23,867 bases of DNA from a virus, in the IMG/VR virus record IMGVR_UViG_3300042308_001789, positions 1 through 23,867 of that record, one strand, 5' to 3'. Positions 5,792 to 12,662 of the stretch are shown here, one piece after another. Under the pieces are notes generated by a model. That model was not told where the DNA came from, searched no databases, and worked only from the letters and a program-made list of their open reading frames with translations. The translations under genes and the position numbers were made by a program. How positions within the stretch are numbered: position 1 is the first letter of the stretch; each line of letters starts with the position of its first letter.

Positions 5792-8700
5792 GAGGTCCGA
5801 TTCTCGATTCCCGTGGGCAAGTTATCGGCCGTCAATCTGCTACTGAGCGTACCAACCTCGTAGCGGCGCGAAACTTTCTAGGAGGGTTGCCGGATTCGGA
5901 TCCGAATCTGTCTTTCATTCCTATGGATCGTCGCGGCGTCGCGGGTCTGGCGGGAAAGTATCGGGAAATGTTGGAGACTCACGTGGGGATTGGCTCCGCG
6001 GTCTATTGGGCGATCACGGAGGGCGCGGCGCTCCCGAAAGAAATTTGTTGGGGCGCGGTGGAACCTAACGCGGATGAGCTGGCTTTCGCTGAGCTCTGCA
6101 AGCGCGCCGTTATCGATGATGCGGTAGTGTATGATGGGATGGTAGAGGGCGAGTCCGCTCTATGGTCCTATCCGCTCCTCGATGCTTTTATCGGGTTCGG
6201 GCTCATGTTCCCGCGGATGCTGGAGGGCGGCGGGGTGGAGTGGTATCCGGTCGCGCATAACGCGGTAATGCTCTGGAAACCTAACGGCTATCTGTTCGGC
6301 GGCTGTCGGTTCTCGACGCCTAACGGATATGATGATCTAGACGCGGATCAGCTGGTTCATGTGGTGCATGGCATGGCGAATGCGGGCGAGTTTGAAGGGC
6401 GCTCGATGCTCCGCGATTGTCTGCAACCTTTCGAGCTCTGGAAAGAAATTGCTATCAATGCGGGTATCTATAATCAGTTGGCTTGGGGCTTTCTGGATAT
6501 CTCGTATGAGCCTAGCGTTTCTGAGGATGATATCGCTTCGTTCAATCTGTTTGGCCAACAATTTCAGGATGGGCAACGGAAGTACCTTCTGCGGCCTAAA
6601 GCGGTTGACGTGGATATGCGCTATCCGTCGGGTACTCCTCCGGCCGTTATCGAGCAGCTGGAGTATTGGGATCGTCAAATTGAAAAGAAATTGAACGCGC
6701 CTCTAGCGGGGATCGCTCAGTTCGGTTCGCGGGCGATGGCGGAAACGTTGGATGGGGCGGCGGGTCGCAAGGCTAAAGCGTGGCTGAATTCCATTTTCTC
6801 GCGCGCCTCTCGCTCGATGTTCCGCTGGCTTGCGAATCAAGTGGGGTATGAGGGGCGGCTCCCTACGGTGCAAGTGCAATCTGCGGAGCTAACTAGCGGG
6901 ATCGGCGGCTTCACCGCCTATCTGGAGGGCGTGCGAGAGGGTCTGATCTCGCGGGCTCCTGGGGATGAGGCTTGGGCGCGGCGGGTAATCGGCGCTCCGG
7001 AGTTGTCGGTAGACGCGGCGGCTGCGGAGGATCTGGTAGAGTCGCGCGATTCGCGGGTAGCGGTTGCGGCTCAAACGATCCTCTCCAGTCTCGCTCCGGG
7101 GGCTCCTCAGCCTCTCTCTGCGGAGGCGGCGCGGATGCTCCTGGTCCTAAACGGGATGCCGGATGAGCTCGCGGCCGCGCTCGTAAACGCGCAAGTGTCG
7201 GGGCTGAGTCTCGGCGCTGCTCCCGTTGCGGCTGAGGGTGCGGCGGTAGTACCGATTGCGGCTGATCCGCTGCCCGCGACGGCTCCGGCGTCGGTAGTTG
7301 TCAACGGCTCGGTAGAGGTTCCGGCTGCGATCGGAGAGAGTAGCGCGTTCGCTCCAGTGGGCGCGGCGCTGGCGGATGGGGAGGTTGATCTTACTCCTAC
7401 TGCGGGGATGGCTGAGGCTGCGGCGCGGGCGCTGGAATGGCGGCGGGAGTTCGGCCGCGGCGGAACGGCTGTAGGCGTGGCGCGGGCGCGGGATATTTCT
7501 AACGGGCGCTCTCTGTCCGCGGATACCGTTGGTCGGATGGCGTCCTATTTCGCTCGGCATGAGGTCGATAAGAAAGGCGCGGGCTTTACGTCCGGAGAGG
7601 ATGGGTTCCCGTCCGCGGGTCGCATCGCCTGGGATCTGTGGGGCGGGGATGCTGGAGCGGGCTGGGCTGCGCGCAAGGTTGCGGAGCTGGAGCGCGCGTC
7701 TTCGGATGCTGGAGATAGGGCGAGCGCTCTGGCGGCGTCTCTGTCTGATACTCCGGATGTAATCGTGCCGGATGATGTGGTGGCGGCTGCGGTCGCGGCG
7801 CTGGCGGCTCATCGGGCGCTCTCGAAAGGTAGGAGCTCGGATTCGGAGGCGGTGCTAGTGGCGCGGGATCTGGCTGCGGGTAAGTCGCTGGCTTGGTCGC
7901 GGGTAATGCGGATGGGGGAGTATTTCTCTACAGACTATCCGCGGCACGTTGCGTCTAAGAGTTTCGCGGAGGGCGGTCCTAGTTTCCATGCGTATCAGCT
8001 GCGCGGCGGCGATGCGGCTCGCAAGTGGGTACGCTCGCTCCTAGTCGGTTACGCGGCTCGCGCTCACGCTAGGGCGGCGCGGCTGTCGGATATCACGTCT
8101 CCGGAGTTCGCTCCGGATGGCGATTCGGAGGGTCCGCCTAGCGGTGTGCTGGTAGTCGGCGCGGATGGTAGGGAGTTCGTCACGTATCGGGAGCTCCGTC
8201 CTGAGGAGTCCTGCGTAGGCTGGGTGACGCTCGCGGAGTCGCGCGCGGATCTCGATGCGGAGCTGGCGGCGTCTCTGGATGAGATCGCGGCTGCTCATCG
8301 CGCGGCGGTGGTGTCCGGTCTTTCGGACGGATGGCAAGCGGGCGAGCGGGATCGGATTTATGCGGAGTACGTCGCTAAGTATCAGGGGGCTCTGACGGCG
8401 AATGCGGAGCGGCTGCGCGCGAGTACCGTGGATGAGGTGTTGCTGGAGGGCAAGCGGGCGGCGCGGTCCGGTGTTGTTGGCGCTACTGCCTCCGCGGTGG
8501 AAACGGCTGGAGTCTCCGCGGCTTTCTCCAGTGCGGCAAGCGCTCAGTTCGCTAACGCGGCGGCGCTGACTCAAAAGGCTGGAGAGGAGATCGCGGATAG
8601 GGTGCAGGGCGAGGTGGAGACGGCGATCCTAACGGGCGCGACAATGGCAACCTGGGAGTCTCGGATAACTTCGGCGGGGCTCATGCGCGGCGTCTCTGAA

Positions 8701-8976
8701 TCGCGGAACGTGCTGGAGGCTGCGTCTAGGAGCGCGGCCTATTCCAGCGGTGCGGAGGTCAACGCGCTAGTACCGACTACGGTAATCCGGAGCTCGATCG
8801 CGGATTCGCGGCGCTGCGATCATTGTGCGGCTGAGGATGGCAAGCGGTATCGGGTCGCGGATTTCGTTTCCGGCGGGGAGCTGGCTCTGCCTCCTCTGCC
8901 TGATCCGGATTGCGAGGGTCGCGCGCGGTGTCGCTGCGGTTATATCGGCCTGTATGAGCGCGCCTCCTCCGGTTAG
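5785..8976 (+). CDS. Giant portal-MuF fusion protein with duplicated internal module
   Basis: 1063 residues from ATG 5785 (AAGGGTG five bases upstream), far longer than a usual portal of 400-500. Residues 1-405 look like a Mu gp29/DUF935-type portal, for example the core around WDRQIEKKLNAPLAGIAQFG. An Ala/Pro/Val-rich linker fills about 406-545. Two related modules follow: 552-631 (RGGTAVGVARARD, RM, YF, GGD, W) and about 677-749 (VARDLAAGKSL, RM, YF, GGD, W). Residues 760-1063 resemble Mu gpF head-morphogenesis proteins and end with cysteines C1011, C1014, C1043, C1049 and C1051 around LPPLPDPDCEG. Portals form the 12-mer DNA gate; MuF proteins sit inside the head. Fusion of the two is known in phages; the duplicated middle is unusual. 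The earlier in-frame ATG at 5677 lies within terL and was rejected. Confidence 0.88.
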   Translation: MVRGPILDSRGQVIGRQSATERTNLVAARNFLGGLPDSDPNLSFIPMDRRGVAGLAGKYREMLETHVGIGSAVYWAITEGAALPKEICWGAVEPNADELAFAELCKRAVIDDAVVYDGMVEGESALWSYPLLDAFIGFGLMFPRMLEGGGVEWYPVAHNAVMLWKPNGYLFGGCRFSTPNGYDDLDADQLVHVVHGMANAGEFEGRSMLRDCLQPFELWKEIAINAGIYNQLAWGFLDISYEPSVSEDDIASFNLFGQQFQDGQRKYLLRPKAVDVDMRYPSGTPPAVIEQLEYWDRQIEKKLNAPLAGIAQFGSRAMAETLDGAAGRKAKAWLNSIFSRASRSMFRWLANQVGYEGRLPTVQVQSAELTSGIGGFTAYLEGVREGLISRAPGDEAWARRVIGAPELSVDAAAAEDLVESRDSRVAVAAQTILSSLAPGAPQPLSAEAARMLLVLNGMPDELAAALVNAQVSGLSLGAAPVAAEGAAVVPIAADPLPATAPASVVVNGSVEVPAAIGESSAFAPVGAALADGEVDLTPTAGMAEAAARALEWRREFGRGGTAVGVARARDISNGRSLSADTVGRMASYFARHEVDKKGAGFTSGEDGFPSAGRIAWDLWGGDAGAGWAARKVAELERASSDAGDRASALAASLSDTPDVIVPDDVVAAAVAALAAHRALSKGRSSDSEAVLVARDLAAGKSLAWSRVMRMGEYFSTDYPRHVASKSFAEGGPSFHAYQLRGGDAARKWVRSLLVGYAARAHARAARLSDITSPEFAPDGDSEGPPSGVLVVGADGREFVTYRELRPEESCVGWVTLAESRADLDAELAASLDEIAAAHRAAVVSGLSDGWQAGERDRIYAEYVAKYQGALTANAERLRASTVDEVLLEGKRAARSGVVGATASAVETAGVSAAFSSAASAQFANAAALTQKAGEEIADRVQGEVETAILTGATMATWESRITSAGLMRGVSESRNVLEAASRSAAYSSGAEVNALVPTTVIRSSIADSRRCDHCAAEDGKRYRVADFVSGGELALPPLPDPDCEGRARCRCGYIGLYERASSG
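7438..8031 (+). repeat. Intragenic duplicated protein module in the portal-MuF gene
   Basis: Copy 1 (7438-7677, residues 552-631) and copy 2 (about 7813-8031, residues 677-749) share ARD, then RM 14-15 residues later and YF 18-19 residues later. GGD and W come at +50 and +57 in copy 1 and at +46 and +53 in copy 2, consistent with a four-residue deletion. The DNA copies have diverged, so this is an old duplication. Confidence 0.65.
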
Positions 8977-9236
8977 CTCCTGGGCGTGCAATAGGGGCAA
9001 GGGCAATCGGAGAGGGTGTAACGGGTTCCCGCGGTTCCTCTGCCTACCTCGATTGCGGTAATCGAGCCATCCTCTAGGAGTCGGATGAGCTCCGCGCGTA
9101 TGGTTTTCCCGCCTCCTAACCTGTGTCCGGTGGAGTGTTCGATAAGGTCCGCAAGCGCCGCCGGGGATGGGTGGTAAAGCAGGGCGTGGCAATTCCGGAT
9201 CAGCTGTAGGATCAGTTTCTGGCGGCGGGTCTGCAT
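8973..9236 (-). CDS. Small winged-helix DNA-binding protein with CxCxxC tail
   Basis: 87 residues, the only complete minus-strand gene inside the late region. Its stop overlaps the portal stop by three bases (convergent). AGGA lies six bases before the ATG. The fold reads as a winged helix: helices at about 6-20, 24-35 and 43-55 (GKTIRAELIRLLEDGS), then a hairpin wing ITAIEVGRGTAGTRYTL. A cysteine cluster, C78, C80 and C83 (DCPCPYC), ends the protein and could bind metal or act as a redox switch. Such proteins are usually transcription regulators. A near-palindrome and a promoter candidate lie just upstream, between it and the divergent protease gene, suggesting control of itself and of the head genes. 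The specific function is unknown. Confidence 0.75.
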   Translation of the reverse strand: MQTRRQKLILQLIRNCHALLYHPSPAALADLIEHSTGHRLGGGKTIRAELIRLLEDGSITAIEVGRGTAGTRYTLSDCPCPYCTPRS

Positions 9237-9246
9237 TTGTGTTCCT

Positions 9247-9272
9247 GCTAGTGGGAGTTTCTACCCGCTAGC
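9247..9272. promoter_or_regulatory. Candidate operator: imperfect palindrome between divergent genes
   Basis: GCTAGTGGG (9247-9255) and CCCGCTAGC (9264-9272) form 9-bp arms with one G-T mismatch and an 8-base spacer. The right arm contains the putative -10 of the minus-strand regulator gene. A winged-helix dimer bound here would block that promoter and could affect the plus-strand promoter next to it. It could also be an RNA hairpin. Confidence 0.5.
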
Positions 9273-9293
9273 GGGGCTGCGGTGGTATTATCA
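9265..9293 (-). promoter_or_regulatory. Possible promoter of the minus-strand regulator
   Basis: TTGATA (minus strand, 9293 to 9288; five of six match TTGACA), a 17-base spacer, then TAGCGG (9270 to 9265). The -10 is weak but sits inside the palindrome arm. The leader would be about 20 bases and include the ribosome site. Confidence 0.35.
9283..9291 (+). promoter_or_regulatory. Possible extended -10 promoter for the protease/capsid genes
   Basis: TGGTATTAT (9283-9291) fits an extended -10 (TGnTATAAT, five of six in the hexamer). No good -35 is visible. It overlaps the -35 of the opposite promoter. Transcription would start about 9298, just before a GTG start at 9306, and restart head-gene expression after the antisense gene. 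Confidence 0.35.
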
Positions 9294-9305
9294 AGGGTAG
9301 ACTCT

Positions 9306-10550
9306 GTGAAACTCGGGGTGCATAGTGCCGATATGCGTTCCTCCCGTCTCAAAGTGCGTAGCGTCTCCGTCAATCTGGCGGATGATAGCTCGCTCCGCTG
9401 GGTCTCTCTGATTCCGGAGGCGGTGATTCATGCTCACGGCTCCCGCTGGAATTTCGCGGCGGCTGAGACGGATCCTAATGATCTGTCTTTCCGTTTCGAT
9501 GATGCGGTGGAGTCGCTGGAGCGCTGGCTGCTGGAGTTCGCTCCGCCTATCGCTATCGAGCATGATAAGAACGGGATGGCGGCGGGATACCTTCGGCGCA
9601 TTCGGGTTCTGTCGGCGGCTGAAGCGGCCGCGCTGGGTATCGTCCAGCGGGTATCGCGGATGATTTATGGCGGGCTCGATTTCACCTCTCCTATGTGGGC
9701 TGAGCGGTTCGATGCGGGAGAGATTCCGTACGTCTCGCCTAACATTCGCGCTTATGCTGCTACGGAGCTGGATGAGTTCCCGGCGTATCCGTTTGCGATC
9801 GGGGAAGTCTCGCTCGTCACGATTCCTCAGATCAAGTCTAATCAAGTTCCCGTTGCGGATATGCGCGGGGTTTCTCTCTCGGAAGGTGATCTCATGATGT
9901 CTATGGAAGAATGCGCGGCGTACTGTGCTGAGAACGGAATGGATCAGGCGGCGGTTATGGAGCTCATCGGCAAGCTCTTTGCCGGTGCTCACGCGGAGGC
10001 GCATAAGGCGAATCCTGAGCTCGCGGAGGATCCGGAGGCTATCGAGGCTGCGGCTATCGAGGAGCTGGAGCGCGCTGCGGAGCTGGAGAAGGTAGAGGAG
10101 GATAAGAAAGCGGAGACTCTCCTTGCGGAGAATGGTCGTCTCAAGGCTGATCTCCGGGCTGCTCGCAAGGCTGCGGCTCTCGCTCACGTCCGCGCGGCGC
10201 TCGGCGGTCGCAAGGTTTCGGCTGCTACGGAGGCTACGCTCGCGGATGCCTGGCTGTCTGGTTCGGGCAAGTTCGATGCTCTCCTCAAAGATTTCTCCGG
10301 CCGCGTTGCTACTGCCGCGCGTACCGTTGCTCCGGTCGCTGGCTCTGCCAAGTCGGTGAGCCTGTCGGATGTTATGGGTCCGGCTAACTTTGCGAAGTGG
10401 GATAATCTTTCGGATGATGATCAGTGGGGCTTCATCAAGGCTCTTTCGGAGCGGGAGAAGATCGCTCCGCACCTTGCGGCAAGCTGGATCCGGTTCGGCC
10501 GCGTTCCTGATTCCGTCGTCGAGCAACGCGCCTCTAAGGGCGGTTTCTAG
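9306..10550 (+). CDS. Mu I-like prohead protease with C-terminal scaffold
   Basis: 414 residues if started at GTG 9306, which has AAGGGT seven bases upstream; GTG 9282 and ATG 9333 are alternatives. The N-terminal half resembles the Mu gpI protease family: AIEHDKNGMAAG around H86-D87, the TSPMW segment, and VSPNIRAY with S144 as a likely catalytic serine. About residues 225-300 are charged and helical (coiled-coil scaffold), and the end SDDDQWGFIKALSEREKIAP is a plausible capsid-binding tail. The protease cleaves scaffold and capsid proteins during head maturation. Its position before decoration and capsid genes fits. A nested start at 9894 probably yields the scaffold alone. Confidence 0.88.
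   Translation: MKLGVHSADMRSSRLKVRSVSVNLADDSSLRWVSLIPEAVIHAHGSRWNFAAAETDPNDLSFRFDDAVESLERWLLEFAPPIAIEHDKNGMAAGYLRRIRVLSAAEAAALGIVQRVSRMIYGGLDFTSPMWAERFDAGEIPYVSPNIRAYAATELDEFPAYPFAIGEVSLVTIPQIKSNQVPVADMRGVSLSEGDLMMSMEECAAYCAENGMDQAAVMELIGKLFAGAHAEAHKANPELAEDPEAIEAAAIEELERAAELEKVEEDKKAETLLAENGRLKADLRAARKAAALAHVRAALGGRKVSAATEATLADAWLSGSGKFDALLKDFSGRVATAARTVAPVAGSAKSVSLSDVMGPANFAKWDNLSDDDQWGFIKALSEREKIAPHLAASWIRFGRVPDSVVEQRASKGGF
9894..10550 (+). CDS. Nested in-frame scaffold protein (internal start in protease gene)
   Basis: An internal ATG at 9894 (MMSMEECAAYC...) is in frame with the protease and preceded by GGAAGG (9881-9886) with a seven-base gap, a better ribosome site than the one for the full gene. 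The 218-residue product would be just the helical scaffold part. Mu I/Z and lambda C/Nu3 use the same arrangement. Existence is inferred from the ribosome site, frame and domain boundary. Confidence 0.55.
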   Translation: MMSMEECAAYCAENGMDQAAVMELIGKLFAGAHAEAHKANPELAEDPEAIEAAAIEELERAAELEKVEEDKKAETLLAENGRLKADLRAARKAAALAHVRAALGGRKVSAATEATLADAWLSGSGKFDALLKDFSGRVATAARTVAPVAGSAKSVSLSDVMGPANFAKWDNLSDDDQWGFIKALSEREKIAPHLAASWIRFGRVPDSVVEQRASKGGF

Positions 10551-10584
10551 TCTCCTCTCCTCCTCTCTACCTGAGGTAAAGTAA
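10551..10584 (+). promoter_or_regulatory. Pyrimidine-rich leader of the decoration gene
   Basis: A CT tract (TCTCCTCTCCTCCTCTC) leads to CTACCTGAGGT, whose GAGGT is the ribosome site. A similar arrangement precedes the capsid gene. Pyrimidine-rich leaders can bind ribosomal protein S1 and raise translation; that role here is inference. Confidence 0.4.
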
Positions 10585-11010
10585 ATGGCTCTCGGTTACA
10601 CTACGTATAAGACTCCTAATCCCATTACGGATATCGCTACTGATCTCGCTGATTACGAGGGTCACGGCGTATACCTTTCTGCGACGGGCGCGATCACGCT
10701 CGCTACTGCTAAGACGGATATTCCCTACGGCGTTATCGTCGTCGGTGCTGATTCGATCACTGGCGGCGGTGGCCAGATCGCGGCCTCCGCGCTGGAGATC
10801 GTCGATGCGCTGGGCTGCGTCGTCCAGTGCACCGCGGGTACGGGCGGCGTTGTCGCTGGAACGTTCGTCTCCATCGGCGCGGCTTCGCATTTCGTCGCGG
10901 CGTCTACGACTCCTGGCGATTATAACTGGGGTTTGGCGCTACAGGATGCGGCGGCTGGGGAACAGTTCCTCATGCGTTTTCAGCCGTTCAAGGTCTATTC
11001 GCTCACCTAA
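10585..11010 (+). CDS. Head decoration/stabilisation protein (DUF2190-like)
   Basis: 141 residues, small and rich in Gly, Ala, Val and Thr, with a beta-rich pattern (DIPYGVIVVGADSITGGGG, GTFVSIGAASHFVA, LMRFQPFKVYS). It lies directly between the protease/scaffold and the capsid genes, the standard place for a cement protein that binds the outside of the expanded capsid. Ribosome site TGAGGT is about eight bases from the ATG. Its codons favour CAG and avoid CGG, like the capsid gene, as expected of an abundant product. The family assignment rests mainly on size, style and position. Confidence 0.75.
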   Translation: MALGYTTYKTPNPITDIATDLADYEGHGVYLSATGAITLATAKTDIPYGVIVVGADSITGGGGQIAASALEIVDALGCVVQCTAGTGGVVAGTFVSIGAASHFVAASTTPGDYNWGLALQDAAAGEQFLMRFQPFKVYSLT

Positions 11011-11030
11011 CCGATAGGGTGCGGCGCTCC

Positions 11031-11060
11031 GCTCTCTCTCTCCCCTACTGAGGTCCTGTT
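11031..11060 (+). promoter_or_regulatory. Pyrimidine-rich leader of the major capsid gene
   Basis: GCTCTCTCTCTCCCC is followed by CTACTGAGGT and the ATG at 11061. It closely matches the leader of the decoration gene (CT tract, then CTAC, then TGAGGT), so the two most abundant head proteins seem to share a translation signal. Confidence 0.4.
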
Positions 11061-12089
11061 ATGGCTTTCGCATTTCCTAGTGTTGGTGTTAATACCGGAG
11101 CGCTCCGTCCTGGCGTTCTCCAGCGGATTTCTCTCTATCGCGGCGGCTCCGCTTCTACGGCTGCTCTCGATATCGCCCCCATCGTCAAGGTTGCGACTCG
11201 TCAAGGCGCGTACCATTGGTTCGCTGAGAATGACGCGCTCGTCACGGATGGCGCTCAGGGTATCATTCCCGTCAATTACGATACTCCGGCTGTTCCTGGC
11301 GGTCTCCGTATCTCTAGCTCAAACTATGCGAGCTCGCTGTTTCGCTGGGGCTTCAACATTTTTACGCTGAAGCAGATTGAGGAGTTCGCCGCTCGTGCGG
11401 AGGATATCACCGCTGTTATGGCTAACCGTCTCTCGCATCAGGGTGTCCAGCATCATGCGGCGGTTGTCGGCGCGGCGCTCAACGCAACGGGTAACTACGG
11501 CTCCACGCTGGCGGTCACGGGCGGCGGTACTGCGGCTGCGAATCTTCAGCAGACGTTCAATTCTCTCCTCCTGGCTTCGGCCGCGGATGGCGCGGATATC
11601 ACGGAGGGTCGCTGGGTTGCGGTGTGTAACCTCAATACTGCGAACGTCCTGCTCCAAAAGAATGAGGTAGCTCAGATGGGCTATGCTCTCGCGGCTGCTA
11701 CGGTCGGCGGCGCTCTGTCTCAGGTTCGTACGGGCGCGGCTGATTTCGGCCAGCTGGCGGCGTTCTTCGCTACTAAGCTGATTACTCCGGTGGAGTTCGT
11801 CTGCCTCCCGCACTACCTCCCGACGGCCGCAAGCCAGACGGGTACTCCGGTTATCTCGGATGGTATCGTGTCGCTGTTCAAGGTCGCGGAGACGTATGGC
11901 GCTTCGGGCTTTCTTCAGACGTTTACGCCGGATCCGAATGCGGCTCTCGGCCAGATCATTAGTTACAACGTGGATAATCCGCGCGGTATCGCTATGTACG
12001 TGGAATCCGACTACGGTATCATCCCGCTGGGTGGTACTCCTGGCTCGGCTGCTAACAAGTGGGCGCGCCTCGCTACGGGTCTCTCGTAG
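11061..12089 (+). CDS. Major capsid protein, HK97-fold type
   Basis: 342 residues. An N-arm is followed by FTLKQIEEFAARAEDITAVMANRLSHQGVQHHAAVVGAALN, a spine-helix-like segment, then a mixed alpha/beta body ending ESDYGIIPLGG. Length, position after protease and decoration genes, and downstream connector genes all fit a capsid protein. Of 12 Arg codons I counted six CGT, five CGC and one CGG, and Gln is mostly CAG, whereas CGG and CAA are frequent in the portal gene. This codon shift matches very high expression. The ribosome site GAGGT is in a pyrimidine-rich leader. Two hairpins directly follow the stop. Confidence 0.85.
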   Translation: MAFAFPSVGVNTGALRPGVLQRISLYRGGSASTAALDIAPIVKVATRQGAYHWFAENDALVTDGAQGIIPVNYDTPAVPGGLRISSSNYASSLFRWGFNIFTLKQIEEFAARAEDITAVMANRLSHQGVQHHAAVVGAALNATGNYGSTLAVTGGGTAAANLQQTFNSLLLASAADGADITEGRWVAVCNLNTANVLLQKNEVAQMGYALAAATVGGALSQVRTGAADFGQLAAFFATKLITPVEFVCLPHYLPTAASQTGTPVISDGIVSLFKVAETYGASGFLQTFTPDPNAALGQIISYNVDNPRGIAMYVESDYGIIPLGGTPGSAANKWARLATGLS

Positions 12090-12100
12090 TAGGTAGACGG

Positions 12101-12118
12101 GGCGGGCTTCGGTCCGCC
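12101..12118 (+). terminator. UUCG-tetraloop hairpin after the capsid gene
   Basis: GGCGGGC-TTCG-GTCCGCC forms a seven-base-pair stem (one G-U) closed by C(UUCG)G, an exceptionally stable loop. It begins 11 bases after the capsid stop. No T-tract follows, only TCTCTC, so it may be a partial terminator or protect the capsid message from 3' exonucleases. Confidence 0.55.
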
Positions 12119-12130
12119 TCTCTCGCTGGG

Positions 12131-12162
12131 CTGTAGAGCGCTCCCCCCCTCCCGTTCTACAG
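12131..12162 (+). terminator. Second hairpin between capsid and connector genes
   Basis: CTGTAGAGCG (12131-12140) pairs with CGTTCTACAG (12153-12162): ten base pairs with one G-U and a C-rich 12-base loop. It ends shortly before the GGGAGG ribosome site of the next gene. With the UUCG hairpin it could lower expression beyond the capsid or mark an RNA-processing site. No U-tract follows, so classic termination is doubtful. Confidence 0.45.
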
Positions 12163-12182
12163 TCCTGCAAGGGAGGTACAGT

Positions 12183-12662
12183 ATGGAAATTTTCCTCTTT
12201 GGCGTCACGCGTACCGATATCGGGCGCTACCTCCCGCGGATCGCGTTCGCGGCTGATTCGGCTCCCTCCTCTACGGAGGCGGATGCGATTATCGATGATC
12301 ACGCTGCGGAGCTGTGCGCGTTCCTCTATGGGATGGGCGTAAACGTCGCGGATCTGGATCTGCATCCTACCTACGCTCTGTACCGTACTTGCCAGCGGTA
12401 TATTTTGCTCCGCTACTCGGCGCAAGTGATCCGGCTGCGGAATCAGAATTCTCAAACGATGGCGGATAAGCTGGATGAGCAAGCGCAAGGCATTTTTGAT
12501 CGTCTCCGCAAGCTCCCGCAAGATATGGGAGCTCAGCGGCCTAACGGCGTAAACTCTCCTAACCTCCTGCATAGTAACGCTGACTATCCGGAGATCATCA
12601 ATGCGAAGATCCGGGCGAGCGGCTCGCGGCTGGCGCTCAACGCGCAAGCGGATAAGATGTAA
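12183..12662 (+). CDS. Head-tail connector/adaptor (gp6- or Mu gp36-like)
   Basis: 159 residues, mostly helical: TEADAIIDDHAAELCAFLYGMG, YALYRTCQRYILLRYSAQVIRLRNQ and MADKLDEQAQGIFDRLRKL. This mix of short helices directly after the capsid gene is typical of the adaptor ring that docks under the portal. It follows two hairpins, has a strong GGGAGG site, and its stop overlaps the next start (TAATG). No diagnostic motif is present, so the call relies on synteny and shape. Confidence 0.6.
   Translation: MEIFLFGVTRTDIGRYLPRIAFAADSAPSSTEADAIIDDHAAELCAFLYGMGVNVADLDLHPTYALYRTCQRYILLRYSAQVIRLRNQNSQTMADKLDEQAQGIFDRLRKLPQDMGAQRPNGVNSPNLLHSNADYPEIINAKIRASGSRLALNAQADKM

Noticed and set aside
9291-10526. 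411-codon ORF on the minus strand opposite the protease
   Set aside because: Antisense shadow of a well-supported gene, Arg/Ser/Ile-rich from reversed codon bias, no ribosome site.
11319-12647. 442-codon ORF on the minus strand opposite capsid and connector genes
   Set aside because: It crosses the gap and hairpins between two real genes and has shadow-like Arg-rich composition.
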